Position numbers and translations under genes: made by a program
Notes under the pieces: model-generated
Databases searched by the model: none
What the model was told of the DNA's origin: nothing
The model's input: the letters and a program-made list of their open reading frames with translations, nothing else
Source of the DNA: Yamagishiella unicocca
Lineage: Eukaryota > Chlorophyta > Chlorophyceae > Chlamydomonadales > Volvocaceae
NCBI GenBank assembly: GCA_003116995.1
Contig: BDSL01000024.1
Span: 620,001 to 684,000 of the forward strand
Length of the DNA: 64,000 nucleotides
Reading direction: 5' to 3'
Shown: positions 12,259 through 24,000 of the stretch, one piece after another
Layout of the letters: the number at the start of each line of letters is the position of its first letter
Position numbering within the stretch: position 1 is the stretch's first letter

Positions 12259-12912
12259 TTTTGCAACTTGAACTGTGAGAGCAGGGACCAGTAGCGGTGC
12301 AACTCGGATGCCGAGATGCTTATGTTACATTTCGTGCGTAAAATTGAATCCTGACTGCACTTTGACGCATTGCGTGGAATACCAAGGTTCCGAACTGGTC
12401 AGCTTAATAAGCCTTCGGGTTCCCCTGCGCATAAACGAATATCATTCAGAGTGGTAAAATGTACAGCCAGGTTGCTTTCCGTCCGGGGCAGACTTTCCGA
12501 GGTCAGTGAAGAATTAGTCATACAGCCATACACCGATCACATTGACATACGCGATACGCCGCAGCACATCTGTGGCATGGTCCATCGAGTTAGCGACGTG
12601 ATTACACTCACTTTATCATGTAATAAACCCTTCGGTGACAACCCATCGGTGACACGTCAGGTACATACGTCGCGTCCCAGAAAGTCAACTGTTGCAAAAC
12701 ATATTTGCTTGAAGTAAGGTGGCCAGGTTCCCAATTAATTCACCATACGGTCGCCGTTCCATGCAAACGCGACTAACTGAAAAAGGTCTGATTGCCGTTC
12801 GCTAGCTATAACACCATTATGCTCCGCCGGGCAAGGGCTGCGGGCAAAACACAAAATTTACACATTCCCATCATTTCATCAAAATATATTATATTGCGGA
12901 GGACTAACAGCC
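12259..12912. other. Upstream region of pherophorin copy B
   Basis: This is 5' flank of copy B (minus strand). It is less GC-rich than the coding DNA, and I see no gene. The promoter of copy B should lie at its left edge; I could not assign a specific box. Confidence 0.35.
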
Positions 12913-12985
12913 TGCGAATTGCTAGGATCGAACTAGCGACCTCTAGATCTTCAGTCTAGCGCTCTCCCAACTGAGCCAAATCCGC
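12913..12985 (-). tRNA. trnF-GAA: tRNA-Phe (anticodon GAA)
   Basis: On the minus strand this 73-nt segment folds as a standard tRNA. The acceptor arm is GCGGATT/AATTCGC with one G-U pair, the D-arm contains the box A TGGCTCAGTTGG, and the anticodon arm is CTAGACTGAAGATCTAG with GAA at 12952-12950. The T-arm carries box B GTTCGATCC. The discriminator base is A and CCA is not encoded, as expected for a nuclear gene. There is no intron. TATATA sits immediately upstream on the minus strand. Confidence 0.96.
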
Positions 12986-13019
12986 TATATACCCAGGGCG
13001 ATTCAAAGTAAAGTCCGCG

Positions 13020-13430
13020 GGGAGGGGGCCCTCGCAATACCCGGGTGTGTGCAGCGGCGGTGTGCGGGCGTGGGGCATCGATTGCGGGTGGGCGGGTTGT
13101 AGAGCGTGCGGGCTGTGGTATGGGCGGGTGTAGAGTAACCGTGTGGAAGTAACGGTCGCACACCGATCGCACCGCACCGCACCACACTGCACCGCACCAC
13201 ACTGTACCACTCGCCCCGCCCCGCTGTTCCGCCCGCTCCACTGTACCGCCCATCCCACTGTACGCACCGGTCGCACCGCACCGCAACTTGCGAACGGTGG
13301 AACGGTGGAACGGCGGAAAGGCAGAATGGGGAACGGTGGAACAGTAGAACGGTGGAAGAGGGGAATGGCGGAACAGGGGAGCGGTGGAACCGTGGCTCCG
13401 CTGTATGCACCGTACAATTCACATACATTA
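13020..13430. repeat. Simple-sequence-like low-complexity region
   Basis: The region is dominated by degenerate short repeats: CACCGCACCGCACCACACTG-type units near 13160-13210 and GGAACGGTGGAAC-type units near 13290-13390. Frames stay open in several registers only because of this composition. No gene is supported. Confidence 0.6.
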
Positions 13431-13499
13431 CAACGTACAATTCACATACATTTACCAGTTTTTGACCATTCTGGTTGACGCGATATCGCTCCATGGTCC

Positions 13500-13690
13500 C
13501 CATGACACCGGCATGCGGTCGGATGGTGTTCCGGTGCATGTCGGTTTCTGTCTCTTTCATCTCCTTCGGTGTCAGGCGATGTGCCCGATGGTGTTCCGGT
13601 GCATGTCGGTTTCTGTCTCTTTCATCTCCTTCGGTGTCAGGCGATGTGCCCGATGGTTCTATCTACCTTCTGGTGCTCAAACCCGTGTCT
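13500..13690 (+). mobile_element. Short retroelement copy with an internal 65-bp duplication
   Basis: The 5' and central parts of the element (TTCCGGTGCATGTCGGTTTC through GTGTCAGGCGATGTGCCCGA) occur twice with a 65-bp period, starting at 13529 and 13594. The second is followed by the GGTTCTA...CCTTCTGGT segment. The usual TAACGGTTAC end is missing or diverged. It is in sense orientation on the plus strand. Confidence 0.6.
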
Positions 13691-13699
13691 GAAACAAGA

Positions 13700-14580
13700 C
13701 CCCTGCCGAAAACTATTCGCCGACGAGTTCCTCCCTCCATTTCGTATGTCATATAATCGGGTAGTATCGCCACCCCCCACGGCGGGACCAAAAGGAAATT
13801 GGGCGAATGGCACCGGGAAGAACCCAGAACGGCCACAACACACACCGACATGCAAATCCTCGTGCCTACCAGCGATAGGGAGAAGAATAACGAGCATTCG
13901 AAAAACAAGAGCAGAACACTTACCACATACGGCACCCCATATGGACAAAGACCAAGGCTCACCGGCCAACCACATGCATAATCTAATTGTGGCCGCTGGG
14001 CCTGGAGGACTCCGCCAGAAGAGGAACGTGGTCCGTAACAACAGAGCACCTTAACACAATGAAGGAGACGGGAAAGGCAGCCGCCGAGAGCGGGCGCTCG
14101 AGGTGGTGCATCAGAGCGGACTCCGCTCTGTGGTGCATTAAAGGTTGAGAGATGCGCGAAGCCGCTCGACATAGAGCACGTTCAGGATGTGAAGGTAGCA
14201 AGAAACAGTAGTAAATTCCCGCCGAACAATTATCCTGAGAAAGCAGCTGACAAAGCGGGCGCTTAGAAGCTCGCCGTGAGACCAGCCCTGGAGGCGGCCG
14301 CACGCTGCGCGGTCTCTGTGGCCGCACGCGCCTCTTTGGAGACGAATATATGATTTAGAAAGGAACTTGTATCCCAGGGAAGCGGCGCAAAGGTGGTGGA
14401 CCAAGGCAATGCCGCCAGCCACGGCGCGAATTCACCCCGGGCGGGACGGACAAGGCGCCTCAGCTTCTAAAAAGCAGACAGATATTGCCTAAGCCGTGCT
14501 TGCATGGATAACATGGCACGAACGTTAATTAGGACAGGGTGGTCCTTCCCCACCATCGTACAATAGATAGATTGCGCACA
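13700..14580. other. No gene recognised between retroelement copy and U2 gene
   Basis: Short frames only. The right edge (roughly 14540-14622) should hold the U2 promoter, but I cannot point to a convincing upstream sequence element or TATA box at the usual spacing. Confidence 0.35.
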
Positions 14581-14622
14581 GCGTCATTTGGTGACATGGG
14601 ACCCAAATCTATGTCGTACAGC

Positions 14623-14813
14623 ATACCTTTCTCGGCCTTTTGGCTCAGATCATGTGTAGTATCTGTTCTTATAAGCTTAATCGCTTATATGGTCCTCATT
14701 GAGGACCTGCGATTAACTTCAATATTTCGAGGGGGTGTGGTCAATGGGGGCGCTTGCGCACCCGACCCACCAGCATGGTTGCGGCCTTACACTACCGCTA
14801 CAGCCGTGCACCC
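14623..14813 (+). ncRNA. U2: U2 spliceosomal snRNA
   Basis: The 5' end ATACCTTTCTCGGCCTTTTG followed by GCTCAGATCA is the conserved U2 5' stem-loop I region. GTAGTA at 14656-14661, within TGTGTAGTATCTGTTCTTAT, is the invariant branch-point recognition sequence. A perfect hairpin GGTCCTC-ATT-GAGGACC follows. The Sm-site region reads AATATTTCG, weaker than the usual AATTTTTGG. Stem-loops III and IV follow, and the gene ends near GCCGTGCACCC, as in other U2 RNAs. The length, about 190 nt, fits. U2 base-pairs with the intron branch point in the spliceosome. The exact 3' end is an estimate. Confidence 0.92.
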
Positions 14814-15694
14814 TACCCATTAACCATAACTATCAACATCACAACATCACAACAACCTTGGCAGCCATCGCAGTAGTCAATAGTCCGTCAGGTAGACAGG
14901 TCTTCCGGACGAGTTTGGTCAGTTAGATTGGTTCGGATTAGTTGCACATCACATACGATGCGCCCTGCGGGCACCGCCACATGCGGCGAAACAGTGTCCT
15001 GCCGTGCATCTACTTGCAGCGGTGCCTACCCGATGAAGCATTCTCATTGCTGCATCGGTGCAACATTTGTGTGTTTTGCATGCATTCTGTGGTGCTGCAC
15101 GAAATGTGTTGGTATGCGCGTGAGTGTGTGTCGTGTGCTTCCCACGCGATTGCTTCCATGATCCCCTAGCCGCCCTGTAGTTGCACCCACCATCGCTGCA
15201 CCGCCCGCACCTGCTGCGCCTCCCTCGCGCCTCCTGCGCTGAGGAGCGTAATGTTCTCTGTATCTTATTACAATTGGCTGAGTGTCTTGTTAAGCGTCGC
15301 GTGCCATCTCCACGCCGGTCGGAGGTACATCCTCATCTTAGCCGACCTCCTCTTAACATGGCTCTATTGCGAACATCTGTTTTGCGAATCGTGCAGCTTC
15401 GGTAGGGGCAGAAATGCCCCGCTCACCGACACGTGAAGGAGTGCCCACATAAGCCCGCGCGCCGGCTCGCCCTTTGGATTTAGACGGTTTGGGTTTTCAT
15501 GCATTTCAGTATATGTAGTTAATGCAGTTGGCAATCCTGTCGGGGGAATTAGCTAGTTCGCTGGATTTTTGTCAATTTGTTACGTAGGTTTTGCCGGTTC
15601 AGTCGGTTTCAGTCAATTTGGTTGGTGATCAGCAGTTTGGCTGGTTTGGTGGGGTTGGGGGATCCCATCAACAGCCAACCGCCACCACCCCTCC
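14814..15694. other. No gene recognised downstream of U2
   Basis: Short frames on both strands without motifs. I searched the plus strand here for the missing N-terminal exons of the phytochelatin synthase (QFxTQxxPAFCG) and did not see them. Confidence 0.4.
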
Positions 15695-16249
15695 TTACAG
15701 GCAGCAGGCTCCCACTTCACGCGCGCCGGACCAGAGCCGCCGAAACACTTGCTGCAGGGCATTCAAGGCCGCTGGCAGGACAGGCCCGGTACCCCCAAGC
15801 GCTTCGCGCACAAACATTTCATGCGCGTCCCGCCGGTTCAGCAGGTTGAGAGGTCCGAACGCCGGATGCACCCCCCTCAGGTAGGTGCTAAGGCACATGA
15901 CCCATGGAGGCCGGCGCTCCCGGGGGCCCGCCATTGCCACTACAAAACGCAGGGCCCAACCAGCCCAGCGCGCCCGTACGTGCTCAATGGCCCCGAAACC
16001 CCCGATCGAGGGATGGGTGCCCGACCACTGCAGCAGCCGCCGTGGGACACCTGTTGCTCGGCGCTCCCTAGCATCTGGGGCTAAATCCCGGTCAACGAGC
16101 TTCCAATGTGCTTTACTAGATAGTTGGCCAACTTCTGCTGCACTTGGGATCCGGGTATCCTGACCACCAAGAGCACCACGCCAGCAGGCAGCTGGTGCTA
16201 TTGTCGGATGCCGTGCGCACGAAGATGGAGCTAATGAACCTCCGGGCAA
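15695..16249 (-). mobile_element. Non-LTR retrotransposon fragment 1 (LINE, post-RT region)
   Basis: The minus strand encodes WAGWALRFVVAMAGPRERRP, then a run ending LRGVHPAFGPLNLL. The same run occurs at 26390-26560, with only scattered base changes. The protein style (W-rich, basic, near-repeat in two unrelated places) matches the region after the reverse transcriptase of L1-type elements in volvocine algae. No RT catalytic motif is present, so this is a fragment. It ends about 200 bp upstream of the first recognisable phytochelatin synthase exon. Confidence 0.55.
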
Positions 16250-16456
16250 AGAGCCGGCAGGGCAAGCAGTAGGCAGTTCTTTGAGTTGACGAGGTGGCAG
16301 GTGTTTTACCTACCAGGGGTTCGCCGGGCCGCCACGCACTGCACACCGCTGTCCGGTGGCCGGCCCCACAGAGCCCGCTGCACTGCAGCCAACACGTGTT
16401 CTGCCCCGCGCCCACCACCTTCTGTGCCGCTGCCCATGCCCGCTCGCACCCCTCAG

Positions 16457-18555
16457 GTCTCTGGACCAGGTGAAGGAGGAGGGCATCACCTTACTTGTGC
16501 CAGGTGGGGGCGCAGGGCCGCGTCGGGCAGCACATCGAAGCGAACCCCTGACGATTGCTTTGGTTCGTCGTAACAACGACCCCCTGACGATTGGTTCGTC
16601 GTAACAACGCCCTCCCTGTCGGTTGGTTCGTCGCAACAGCGACAGCGATCAACCGGTGACACTGCTGCGGCGTTGATTGCCTCCCGCGCACACCACCCGC
16701 CGTGTCAAGCAACCCCGCCGTGCCAATCAAGCAAGCCGCGCGCTAAGCCGCTAATTACCCGGTACTCCACCACCAACCCTCCCTCGCTCGCCAGGCGTCC
16801 TGCCTGGCCCGCTGCAACGGCGCGCGAGTGGAGCTCCGCCCGTACGGCAGCAACTCCATCGAGCAGTTCCGAGCGGAGGTGGAGGCGATATGCCGTAGCG
16901 GGGAGGAGCACATCGTGGTTGTTGTAACGGTTACAGTGGGTTCCAGACCGATCGTGGTGTCGTACAGCCGCAAGGTAAGTTGGCACACAACCAACCATGG
17001 GAGTCTCGCACTGACGTTCGCTGGGTTTTGGGAGAGCTAGGAGTAGTTGGGAGTTGGTCCGGGGTCCGGCGGTGGGGTGAGGCAGAGCTGGCGCGAGTGG
17101 CCGGCGCCTGCCTGGAGGAGGGAGGGAGGACGAGGACTCATCGGTTGAAGGTTGCGTCTGTAGCCGCTAGGGAAGAGGGTCACAGTCGCAGCAGTGAACA
17201 AAACAACAACAACAACAAGGGCAGCAGCACCGCGCCTACGACGGCCGGAGATGTAGGCGGAATCGAGACGGAATGTTAAGGTCGCCACATTCCACTGCCG
17301 TCCCTTTGTCCTCGCCAGGGCTTACCGTGTATCACTCATCGACCCTCAACAGTTTATGCATTGATCGTGCAGCGGCGAATGCTGGTTACGGTTTGCAAGG
17401 GCAGGATCCGTCCCCTTATCGCCCCCTTCCTTTCCCGTTCTACTTGCCAAACAGCCCTTTCTGCAGACGGGCGACGGCCACTTCAACCCCATCGGCGGGT
17501 ACCACCGGGGAAAGGACTTGGTGCTGGATGTGGTGGGTAGGAGTGGCGTTGGGGTTGGTCCTGATGTGTCGCCGGTATGAGCAGTGAAGCAGCAGGTATC
17601 GCTTGCGTTCAGAACGCGGCCGAAATGTCGCTTCGGTCCTTACTTGTCAGGATTTCGGATATTGGCGGATATCCCGCGGCGTCGAGGCGCACCAACTGCA
17701 ACCCCGCCTGCTGAAGTCCCCGACGGCCCCGATCGACCCCGACCCTGTCGCTTGATGGACATGCCCCGCCGCGCTGTGATCTGCCCTCTTGGCCGCTGCT
17801 GTGACCGCCGCCTCGTGCCTTCCTTCCCTTCCCTTTCATCCGCACTTCTCTGGACATCCCGACACCCTCTGGCTGAACCTCAGGCGCGGTTCAAGTATCC
17901 ACCGGTAAGCCGTCCTGAGGAGCCCGCATGCCCTCTTGCCTCTCTGAGACGGACCCGAGCCCCGCATCCAACCCACCCACCGCATATGCGCGCCACTCCG
18001 CCACACCGCCGCGCGCTCATGGCTGAACCCCGGTTGGGCCCCCCTGGACCAGCAGCTTTCCCTTGCAAGCCCAGTCGCTGCCGTACACCTCACTTCCTCC
18101 CCTGACCGACTGCCATGATGAGCACCCTGGCGGCTGCGCCCGCGCGGATATCATGAGAGGGCAGCAGCTGCCGGGCACTTCTGCCTGCTCGGGGCAGGGT
18201 ATGTCGTACGTCACTGAATCCTTGCCAAGCATCACCGACTTCACTGCCCCTGCATACCCGCCTAGCACTGTTTTGCGCCTTGCCTTGCCCCCCCCTTCCG
18301 CCTTGTAGCCCCTCCCCCTGACGGCCTCCCCCGCCCTGCCCTCCCCCGAGCGCCGCAGCACTCCCTCGGGTGCCGCTGAAGCTGCTGTACCACGCCATAT
18401 CGTACACGGATCCCGTGACTGGCCGCCCGCGCGGCTACATGCGCATGGCCTCCAACCCGCTGCTTGACTCGGTGCTCTTGACACTGGACGTGCGGAGTGA
18501 CACGTGGACGCCAGCAGATGACTTCCTCCGGCTTCAGGCGCCAGGGTTCATCAAA
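16457..18555 (+). pseudogene. PCS: Phytochelatin synthase remnant (N-terminal half missing, element insertion, frameshift)
   Basis: Five exons of a glutathione gamma-glutamylcysteinyltransferase are recognisable. 16457-16496 gives LDQVKEEGITLL. 16795-16974 gives CLARCNGARVELRPYGSN followed by EEHIVV and SYSRK. 17455-17532 gives FLQTGDGHFNPIGGYHRGKD. 17884-17904 gives ARFKYPP. 18359-18555 gives VPLKLLYHAISYTDPVTG and on. The enzyme makes metal-binding phytochelatins from glutathione; the His of GHF and the Asp of LDVARF belong to its Cys-His-Asp triad. The Cys-bearing N-terminal exons are not found upstream. Exon 2 carries a 39-bp in-frame insertion (16920-16958). At the start of exon 5 the expected HWVP reads CACTCCCTCGGGTGCCG, 5 bp too long, which puts the frame into a stop. 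The C-terminal end was not located. I call it a pseudogene; a sequencing error at the frameshift cannot be excluded. Confidence 0.8.
16912..16958 (-). mobile_element. 31-bp truncated short retroelement inserted in a coding exon
   Basis: 16920-16950 is the 3' end of the dispersed element (reads TAACCGTTACAACA at its end on the minus strand). It is bounded by the perfect direct repeat ATCGTGGT at 16912-16919 and 16951-16958. Removing 39 bp restores CACATCGTGGTGTCGTACAG, encoding HIVVSY as in other phytochelatin synthases. Confidence 0.88.
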
Positions 18556-19030
18556 GTGTGTGTCAGGGAGGCGGGCGGGATCGCGGGGAACAACGTCACC
18601 GGTATTTTAGCGGTTGTGAGGGGGAGGGCAAGCAACTGTCGCTGTAGGAATGCGGTGATGATGCTGATGAATGGGCTGATGATGCTGCGTAGGATAGGTG
18701 GAACAAGTTGGGAGTACCGGTGGGGGCTTTCTTAGGGGGGGCCTCAAGGGGAGGCCTCGTGGGTGGGAAGCGCTCTTGGGGGCCCATCTTTGGAGCCCTC
18801 TTGGTTGGATGTTGTCCACTTTGGTGACCGCAGCAAGTCACTGCAGCTGTATACTGTGTGATCTGCTGTGTTCATAAATCCTTCCCACATCACCCCCATG
18901 TAATTGTTACAACAACATTACCCCCATGGGGGCGCATCGAAGGCACTGGTGGAGCAGGGTGGCCTCAGCGGCGAGAATGTCGTACGATGGCTGGTTGACG
19001 CCATGCCGCTGGCGTCGCTAGATCAGGTGT
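18556..19030. other. Downstream of the phytochelatin synthase remnant
   Basis: No later phytochelatin synthase exon could be assigned. A possible plus-strand exon at about 18930-19026 (LVEQGGLSGENVVRWLVDAM) has acceptor- and donor-like edges, but no family match that I recognise. A trace of the retroelement end (TGTAATTGTTACAACAAC) lies at 18897-18915. Confidence 0.3.
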
Positions 19031-19036
19031 GCCGCT

Positions 19037-19360
<324 letters not shown>

Positions 19361-19880
19361 GCCGACCCTGCGGGGTTGGAATGTTTGGGAATATGTTAGC
19401 GGATGGTGCAGTGTCGCTGCCAACTGAAGGTAAGCTACATAGCCCTTGTCGCCGACTTTTGGACACTGTGCTGGGTCGGGTTCTTGCGGGCGGCAGTGCT
19501 GTGCGCGGAATCGTGTGTCACATTTACCGCCAGTGATGCTTATATGACGGCCTGAACTTACCTAGGGGATGAACCTGGAAATTGTATTAGACAGCATTCA
19601 AGAGGAAACCGCATTGCGTTTGGAAACCGCATTGTAAATAACTATGCAGTGCGTACTAGCGCTTGACAGCCACAAAATGGAGCAGTTGGTATTGCACAAC
19701 ACGCCAATAGCGTCAGCTCATCGCCACCTCTTCGCGCAAGAGCACCCGCCCTCAGCCGTCGCACAGGTGCTTCGGCTCGTATGGGGTGGTTTGCAAACCT
19801 TACGCTAATCGTTGCACGAGCGTGAGGGCTTCTGTATCCTGCCGTATAACAACACCGACAACGACACCGACAACGACACG

Positions 19881-19944
19881 AGGCGATGCGCCCGATGGTT
19901 CTACCTTAGAAGGTCTGGAGCCCACTGTAACGATTACAACAACC
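19881..19944 (+). mobile_element. 5'-truncated short retroelement copy
   Basis: Contains AGGCGATGCGCCCGATGGTT, a CTACCTT segment, GGTCTGGAGCCCACTG and the end TAACGATTACAACAACC. Confidence 0.7.
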
Positions 19945-20822
19945 GACAACAATGAACCTGCAATGTGTTTAAGAGTGTACGCTAAAGCCCGTACCGGTAT
20001 GCTCTCCGCCAAAGATAGCGGTAACCTGTTACAATGAGAACCAGACCGGAAGGTAGAGCCATCGGGCGCATCGTCTGACACTGAAGGTGCTTGCACATCT
20101 GACTCGACCCGGCGAAACCATTCGAGCTGGGCTCTCGGCAAGCCCTCGCGTGAGAGCCGAGCTACCTCCTACGGCGCTGTACTAGGCTGTACCCCTACAT
20201 CTCCGCGGGTAATCAATCTTAGCGGCTATTTCCGTACATTGAATCCCTCCAGCACACATCACGCACATGCCGAGTTCCATGTACACGTGTCCGGGTACCT
20301 CGCAAGGCGCACAGTGAGGCGCCAAAAGCCCAGTTGTCAGGAATCACTATGAACGTAACTATGCACATCGAGCGCACTCCTGCTTGTATTGCACGGAGCA
20401 AACCAGGGAGTCCTGCAAGCATCCGCCAACGGTTACGGTTATGTACTACATACCTGTCCGTCGATACAACAACTACTCTCTCTGTGTCAAGCAGCCCGCA
20501 CGCATGTCGGTTCCATCCAGCGGCTCGCTCCGCCCGGGCACTCCCTTATTGCTACATCACACGTGTTCACACAGCACCAATCGTGCGCGTTTCCCTTAAA
20601 ATGACCATGTCGCTTGATTTCGCGACGTGGTGGGCGTAACGGTAAACGTGCTCGTCACATATGATGTTGTGTAGTGTGCGAGCGAGTGACACTTCGCTTG
20701 GAACATCATTTACCGCAGCGACCTTGCGTATGCTGACTGCATGTATGCTAGGCAATCCCAAGCTGGCTGGAGAGCTGCTGACCGGCCACACCGAGGCCTG
20801 CGTGTTCGCATACACGGTAGTA

Positions 20823-20893
20823 CGATGTGCCCGATGGTTCTACCTTCTGGTCTGGAACCCACGGTGACAGTTACTACTACTACTACTACTTGT
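20823..20893 (+). mobile_element. 5'-truncated short retroelement copy with (TAC)n tail
   Basis: Carries GATGTGCCCGATGGTTCTAC, CTTCTGGTCTGGAACCCACG and an end GTTAC followed by repeated TAC. The microsatellite tail differs from the AAC tail of other copies. Confidence 0.7.
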
Positions 20894-21043
20894 GACGTTG
20901 GGCTCCCAACCAAAAGGCAGAACCACGTGTTTTCATTGCAACAGCTCAAGCCAATGAAATAAGTACTACAACTTCAACCAGTTGCGCAGGTGCCGTTAGC
21001 TTCTGGCTGGCACCGTCACCCTGTACGGCACGTACCGCTGCAG

Positions 21044-24000
21044 TCAAGCCGGCCGGCACGTGCCGCACGTGACTCCGCAGGAACCGCTCATGTAGCCAGG
21101 GTTGTTGATGCACTCGCCCACACTTGCCCAAGGGCCGCACATGACATGTAAATCCTGGCAAGCGGGCCGCGGCTCGCCGCAGATCCCACAGCTCATAGGA
21201 CAGCTCTCCAGCATGTACCCTTGGTAGATGGAACCCTCATCGCAATAGCCCGCAAAGGTCCAGGGCTTGCAATCCACGAAGGTATCAATGCATGTTGGCG
21301 GCATGGGAAAGGGGATTGGCGGCTGGCGAGAGGGTTTGGGTGGTGGGTTGGGCGACGGCTTGGGCTTGAGGCTTGGCAGCGGTGATGGCGGCTTGGGCAC
21401 GGGGCTTGGCGATTTGGGCGACGGCTTGGGCTTGGGGCTTGGCGGCTGTGATTGCGGCTTAGGCGCAGGGTTCGGCGATTTGGGCGACGGCTTGGGCTTA
21501 GGGCTTGGCGGCTGTGATGGAGGCTTGGGCACGGGGCTTGGTGATTTAGGTGTCGGCTTGGGCTTGGGGCCTGGCGGCTGCGATGGCGGCTTGGGCACGG
21601 GATTTGGCGATTTGGGCGACGGCTTGGGCTTGGGACTTGGCAGCTGTGATGGTGGCTTGGGCACGGGACTTGGCAGCTGTGATGGTGGCTTGGGCGTGGG
21701 GCGTGGCGGCTTGCGAGAGGGTGTCGGTGGTTTGGGTGGCGGCTTGGGCGCTGGGGGTGGCGGCTTGGGTCGGGGCGGTGGATTGGGTCGCTGAGGTTGA
21801 GAATCGCCGCACAGCTTGCACGACAGGCGGCAGTTCTGGACCATGTATGTCCGATACAAAGGATCATCGCAGTGGCCCAGCTTGGCATTGGCCGCGCACG
21901 ACGTGTCGACCTCCGTGCAAGGTTCACGTGGTGGCGGCGACGGTGGCGAAGGAGGTCGGGAGCGTGGCGGCAGTGCCTTCCGGAAGGGGCAGAGGCCGCA
22001 GCTCGCCTGCGGTTAGGGACGGACGTGTGTCGGAAGGTGGAGTGAGGTGCATGAGGGCGCTCCAGGGAGGGCAGTCAGGGCTGCTTGGGAGAAGCCCCCG
22101 CTCTCCTACGCCAATCCTCATCAGTCACGTCATAATCACTCTTGCTTGGGGACCCCAGCTCCGGCTCGGCCTAGACGCGCCATCAGCGTCTTGGAGCGCA
22201 CTGATGGCTGACACACCTGTCCTACCTCTTGGTCTGGAACCCACTGTAACTGTTACAACAACACCGCCCCCTGCATGCTCGGCCTACCCCTGCTGTACGG
22301 CCACCGCATCAGCACGCCACTACTGATCGCCCCTGCCGGCCGCCCACCCGGCACCTACCTTGCAGTTCTCCTGCATGTACCGAACGAACTCCGTTTCGCA
22401 ATAGCCGTAGTCTGCGGCCCATGAGGGGCACGACGCGATGTTGATGTCATCGCAGTGGGCCACAACGACGGGGCAGTTGTTGGCACCCACGTACGGCACT
22501 TGACCTGGAGCCGGCGGGTATGCGTCTATGTACCACCACGGCCATTTCGTGCGACACACAATGCAGTCGTCCGGGTAGCGCCATTGGTTGCTGCCGTACG
22601 CCTGCGTGCAGCAGCCCCGCACAGGCAACGTGAGGCGCGAGCGCGGGCGCACACAGGCAGGCAGATTGTGGGGGATTATTGTGGTGGGTGAGAGTGCGAA
22701 GCGAGTTCAGCGCAGCGATAGCAACACTATGGACCACCACAAAGGCAGCAGGGTTAACGGTCGAAAATGTGTTTCGAAAACAAGCTTTGCCCTCGTCGCT
22801 ACCAGCCGCCCTGAATTGGTGGCAGATAGTACTTCTAGAGGCTACAAGCGGTCCCGATTGCTCGATAACTTCGGTTCATTTGTGAGCTCCCAAAGGCTCC
22901 CAAGGCGTGTCGAACGGCCGATTAAGTCGTTCAGCGCCCCAACCCCGACCCTCATGCGTTGTGACCTTGTACTGGGAATTGACAGAAGTGCCATCCACGT
23001 TCTTCATCCTGCAAGCTACATGTATAAGCACCATGTACCAAAATCGGCTATCCATGTTCTCAACGATGAAGTGGGTGCAAAGGGTACGAACTCGAGTTGT
23101 TGTAACGGTTACAGTGGGTTCCATAACAAGAGGAGCTCGGGTGTGCAGCCGTACATACCATGTCCATCAGGTCCATGGCGTCAGGGTTTCGGGCGCGTAG
23201 GCTGTCTCGGGTCAGCAGCCGGTCCGCTGGGTCGATCCAGAGATTTGAATCGAAATAGGCGTTGCTAATCATTGCGAAATATTCGTATTGGTTTGCCATG
23301 ACGTAAGCATCTGCACGAGCGATGGTTGGCAGGCACAAGTCGCAGACGGGAACATGGTTGACTACGCGGCAGTGGGCAGGTTCGGATAGCATACACACAC
23401 ATGGAAACGGTGGCATCAACCAACGCCACTATCGACTAACAGCGGCGGACCATCCATCCGGAGGGAAACGTCACACCCTCTTTTGGTACGCCCATTGTCC
23501 CATACCTTGACGAACACCCGCTGTGCCGGTCACGCTCGCTCACCATTGTTGTAGGCGCCCGACTGTTTGGCTTCAGCATGTCGCTGTCGTAGCAAGCGCA
23601 GCTGGCAGGCGCTGAAGCCTAGGTTCATCACTAGGTGGGCGAACTCGTGGACGAAGATGCTTGAGCCTGAGGCCCAAACTCTGGGCATGGATGGGAAGGT
23701 ATGGAGACGTAATCAATAAGTAACACGCGTTTAACGCGGCATCAGCACTTCAAAGAGCAGCAGCACACGGGCAACAGCTGTCGATTAAGGAGTCCTCTGT
23801 TCGTTCGCTTGGGCCATTCGTTAGGTAAGTTTTTCTCCTCCCTCCTGCGTTGCGTATGCGGGCTATCACACCAGCCCCCCAAAACACCTGCCCCGATCCC
23901 AACAGGAAGTGCTCAGCACCCCAAACGATCCCATTGTGTATATGTGCTCTGCAATGTGCACGCAGCGACACTATGCAGATAGGCTTTGTTTGCCCCTTCA

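Larger units (their letters stand above)
19361..21043. other. Intergenic with several retroelement remnants
   Basis: About 1.7 kb downstream of the metallopeptidase stop codon. It contains a plus-orientation short retroelement at 19881-19944, an opposite-strand piece at 20041-20086 and a plus-orientation copy at 20823-20893. No gene recognised. Confidence 0.5.

Noticed and set aside
18930..19026. Possible extra C-terminal exon of phytochelatin synthase (LVEQGGLSGENVVRWLVDAM)
   Set aside because: No recognisable similarity to the family's C-terminal domain and no phase-matched link to the exon ending at 18555; left as an unassigned possibility.
21193..21927. Long frames on both strands over the proline-rich rod ([16 protein letters not shown] type and glycine-rich plus-strand frame)
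   Set aside because: They are shadows of the PKPPSP rod in the metallopeptidase gene, whose own frame has ShKT domains on both sides and in-phase splice sites.
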